Source: Microcaldota archaeon (GTDB lineage Archaea; Micrarchaeota; Micrarchaeia; Micrarchaeales; Micrarchaeaceae). Taken from it: a stretch of 5,625 nucleotides of DNA. Positions 4,880-5,625 of the stretch are shown in pieces; the first letter of the stretch is position 1; every line of letters begins with the position of its first letter. The notes under the pieces were generated by a model. That model had not been told where the DNA came from and made no database searches. It saw nothing but the letters and a program-made list of their open reading frames with translations. The position numbers were made by a program, and so were the translations under genes. The stretch is from positions 2,606 through 8,230 of the forward strand of contig JAJZLZ010000009.1 of the NCBI GenBank assembly GCA_021850375.1, read 5' to 3'.

Positions 4880-5257
4880 ATGGCAAATAACAATAACAAT
4901 GTAATGATAAAAAAGAGGCATCCCAACTTCAACGTGCCAAACTTTGGATTCAAAGTGCGCGTCAAGAGGCGCTGGAGAAAGCAGCGTGGTATAGACAACA
5001 AGAAGCGGATAAAAAAGAGCTTCATGGGAGCGGAGCCTACAATAGGCTACCGCAATCCGGAGCAGATCCGCGGAGTTAGGATAAATGGGCGCAAAATTAT
5101 TCTGGTGAACAATATAAAAGAGCTAGAGGCTATGGCAGATAAAGGCGAAGACTTTGACATCACAATAGCAAAACCCGTATCCGCCAGAAAGCGCATCGCA
5201 ATATCAGAGCTTGCGCAAAAGAAGGGGCTGCATGTGACCAATGGGGTATATAAATGA
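4880..5257 (+). CDS. rpl32e: Large ribosomal subunit protein L32e (eL32)
   Basis: eL32 is an archaeal/eukaryotic 50S protein that threads an extended basic segment through 23S rRNA. Recognised family segments are RHPNFNVPNFGFKVRVKRRWRKQRGIDNKKR (13-43; family F.R......K.....WR.PRGIDNK.R), PTIGYRNPEQIRGVRINGRKIILVNNIKELEAM (53-85; family P.IGY..P...RGLHPSG....LV.N..ELE.L) and ISARKRI-like VSARKRIAISELAQKKGLHVTN (100-121; family VG.RKR..I...A...G..V.N). At 125 aa it lacks the long N-terminal extension seen in some archaea and instead starts with an Asn run (NNNNN, 3-7, encoded by alternating AAT/AAC). The stop TGA overlaps the rpl19e start as ATGA. The reading frame is open further upstream within rpl6, but those codons show no family similarity. 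Confidence 0.96.
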   Translation: MANNNNNVMIKKRHPNFNVPNFGFKVRVKRRWRKQRGIDNKKRIKKSFMGAEPTIGYRNPEQIRGVRINGRKIILVNNIKELEAMADKGEDFDITIAKPVSARKRIAISELAQKKGLHVTNGVYK

Positions 5258-5625
5258 GCATTGAACTAACGCGCAGAATCGCATCGCAGATGATGAAGAG
5301 GGGCGAGAGCAAGGTGCGCATAAAAAAGGAGGGAATAGATGATGCAAAAAAGGCCCTATCACGCGATGACGTGCGCGCGATGATATCAAAGGGCACAATA
5401 TATGCGATTGAAAAGAAGCACAATGTAAGCGCATACTCGAGGGTTTTGAATGCAAAGCGCACAAAGGGCAGGCGCAGGGGCGCGGGCAGGCGCAAGGGCG
5501 CATTCAAGGCAAGGGTCGGCACAACCTACATGAAGCGCATTCGGGGGCAGAGGCGAGTGCTACTTGAGCTTAAGGCAGATTTGACTATCAAGAACGAGGA
5601 TTTCAAGAAGTACTACCGCCTGGTG
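5254..5625 (+). CDS. rpl19e: Large ribosomal subunit protein L19e (eL19), 3' end cut by window
   Basis: eL19 is an archaeal/eukaryotic protein of the large subunit that contacts 23S rRNA and, at the subunit interface, 16S rRNA. The 124 visible codons have no stop, so about 25 residues lie beyond the edge. Family features are the N-terminal helix LTRRIASQMMKRGESKVRI (5-23; family QKRLAA..L..G...V), RDDVRAMISKGTIYA (37-51; family REDVR.LI..G.I), a very basic glycine-rich linker KGRRRGAGRRKGAFKAR (71-87; family KGRRRG.GSRKG) and MKRIRGQRRVLLELKADLTIKNEDFKKYYRLV (93-124; family W...IRA.RR.L.ELRD...I....Y..LY). ATG 5254 overlaps the rpl32e stop by 4 nt (ATGA), indicating translational coupling; GGGGT at 5243-5247 is a weak ribosome-binding match. 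L18, S5, L30 and L15 would be expected next. Confidence 0.95.
   Translation, partial: MSIELTRRIASQMMKRGESKVRIKKEGIDDAKKALSRDDVRAMISKGTIYAIEKKHNVSAYSRVLNAKRTKGRRRGAGRRKGAFKARVGTTYMKRIRGQRRVLLELKADLTIKNEDFKKYYRLV
5466..5501 (+). repeat. 18-bp in-frame tandem duplication in rpl19e
   Basis: GGGCAGGCGCAGGGGCGC (5466-5483) is followed directly by a second copy (5484-5501) differing at one base (A for G at 5495). Eighteen bases equal six codons, giving GRRRGA then GRRKGA (residues 72-83). The region is the conserved basic linker of eL19. Confidence 0.85.

Noticed and set aside
1..5625. Mobile element, CRISPR, toxin-antitoxin or other novel defence system
   Set aside because: Every gene from 1110 onwards is a housekeeping gene in standard archaeal order; I saw no CRISPR array, transposase or attachment-type repeats.

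Overview
The window is a slice of an archaeal chromosome carrying the central part of the universal ribosomal-protein (spc-type) operon. All genes are on the plus strand. The archaeal assignment is firm: the run rnp1 (RNase P subunit Rpp29)-S17-L14-L24-S4e-L5-S14-S8-L6-L32e-L19e includes S4e, L32e and L19e, which bacteria lack, and its order is the classical archaeal one. The lineage is less certain. Moderate GC, extreme preference for the AUA isoleucine codon, very tight packing and somewhat short proteins would suit a small-genome DPANN lineage such as the Micrarchaeota (ARMAN-2-like), but this is a low-confidence inference.

Layout. Bases 2-1069 hold a DUF373-family membrane protein whose start lies upstream of the window. 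A 40-bp spacer (1070-1109), the longest gap here, contains the only promoter-like sequence (TTTAAAT near 1101). From 1110 to the right edge there are eleven genes with gaps of 0 to 15 bp or a 4-bp ATGA overlap: rnp1, rps17, rpl14, rpl24, rps4e, rpl5, rps14, rps8, rpl6, rpl32e and rpl19e (cut at the right edge). Such packing implies one polycistronic mRNA with translational coupling. rps14 (51 aa) is a short but clear zinc-ribbon gene. No stretch over 300 bases lacks a gene. I see no tRNA, rRNA, insertion sequence or CRISPR array.

How the genes work together. Ten genes encode small- or large-subunit ribosomal proteins. Rpp29 is the protein subunit of RNase P that pairs with Rpp21, so tRNA maturation and ribosome assembly are co-expressed, as is usual in archaea. 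The DUF373 gene is of unknown function and replaces the genes (L29, SUI1) usually found just upstream of rnp1.

What stands out. It is not a new gene system but the way genes are joined: a TTGAT motif, usually preceded by GG or G and usually containing the TGA stop of the upstream gene, sits just before the start of six of the ten downstream genes. At the S8/L6 junction it occurs in the spacer although the stop there is TAG. This looks like a translation-initiation signal related to the archaeal Shine-Dalgarno GGTGAT. Other points are near-exclusive AUA use for Ile, rnp1 and rps17 in one frame separated only by a TGA, an in-frame 18-bp tandem repeat in rpl19e, and a promoter/start conflict at rnp1.
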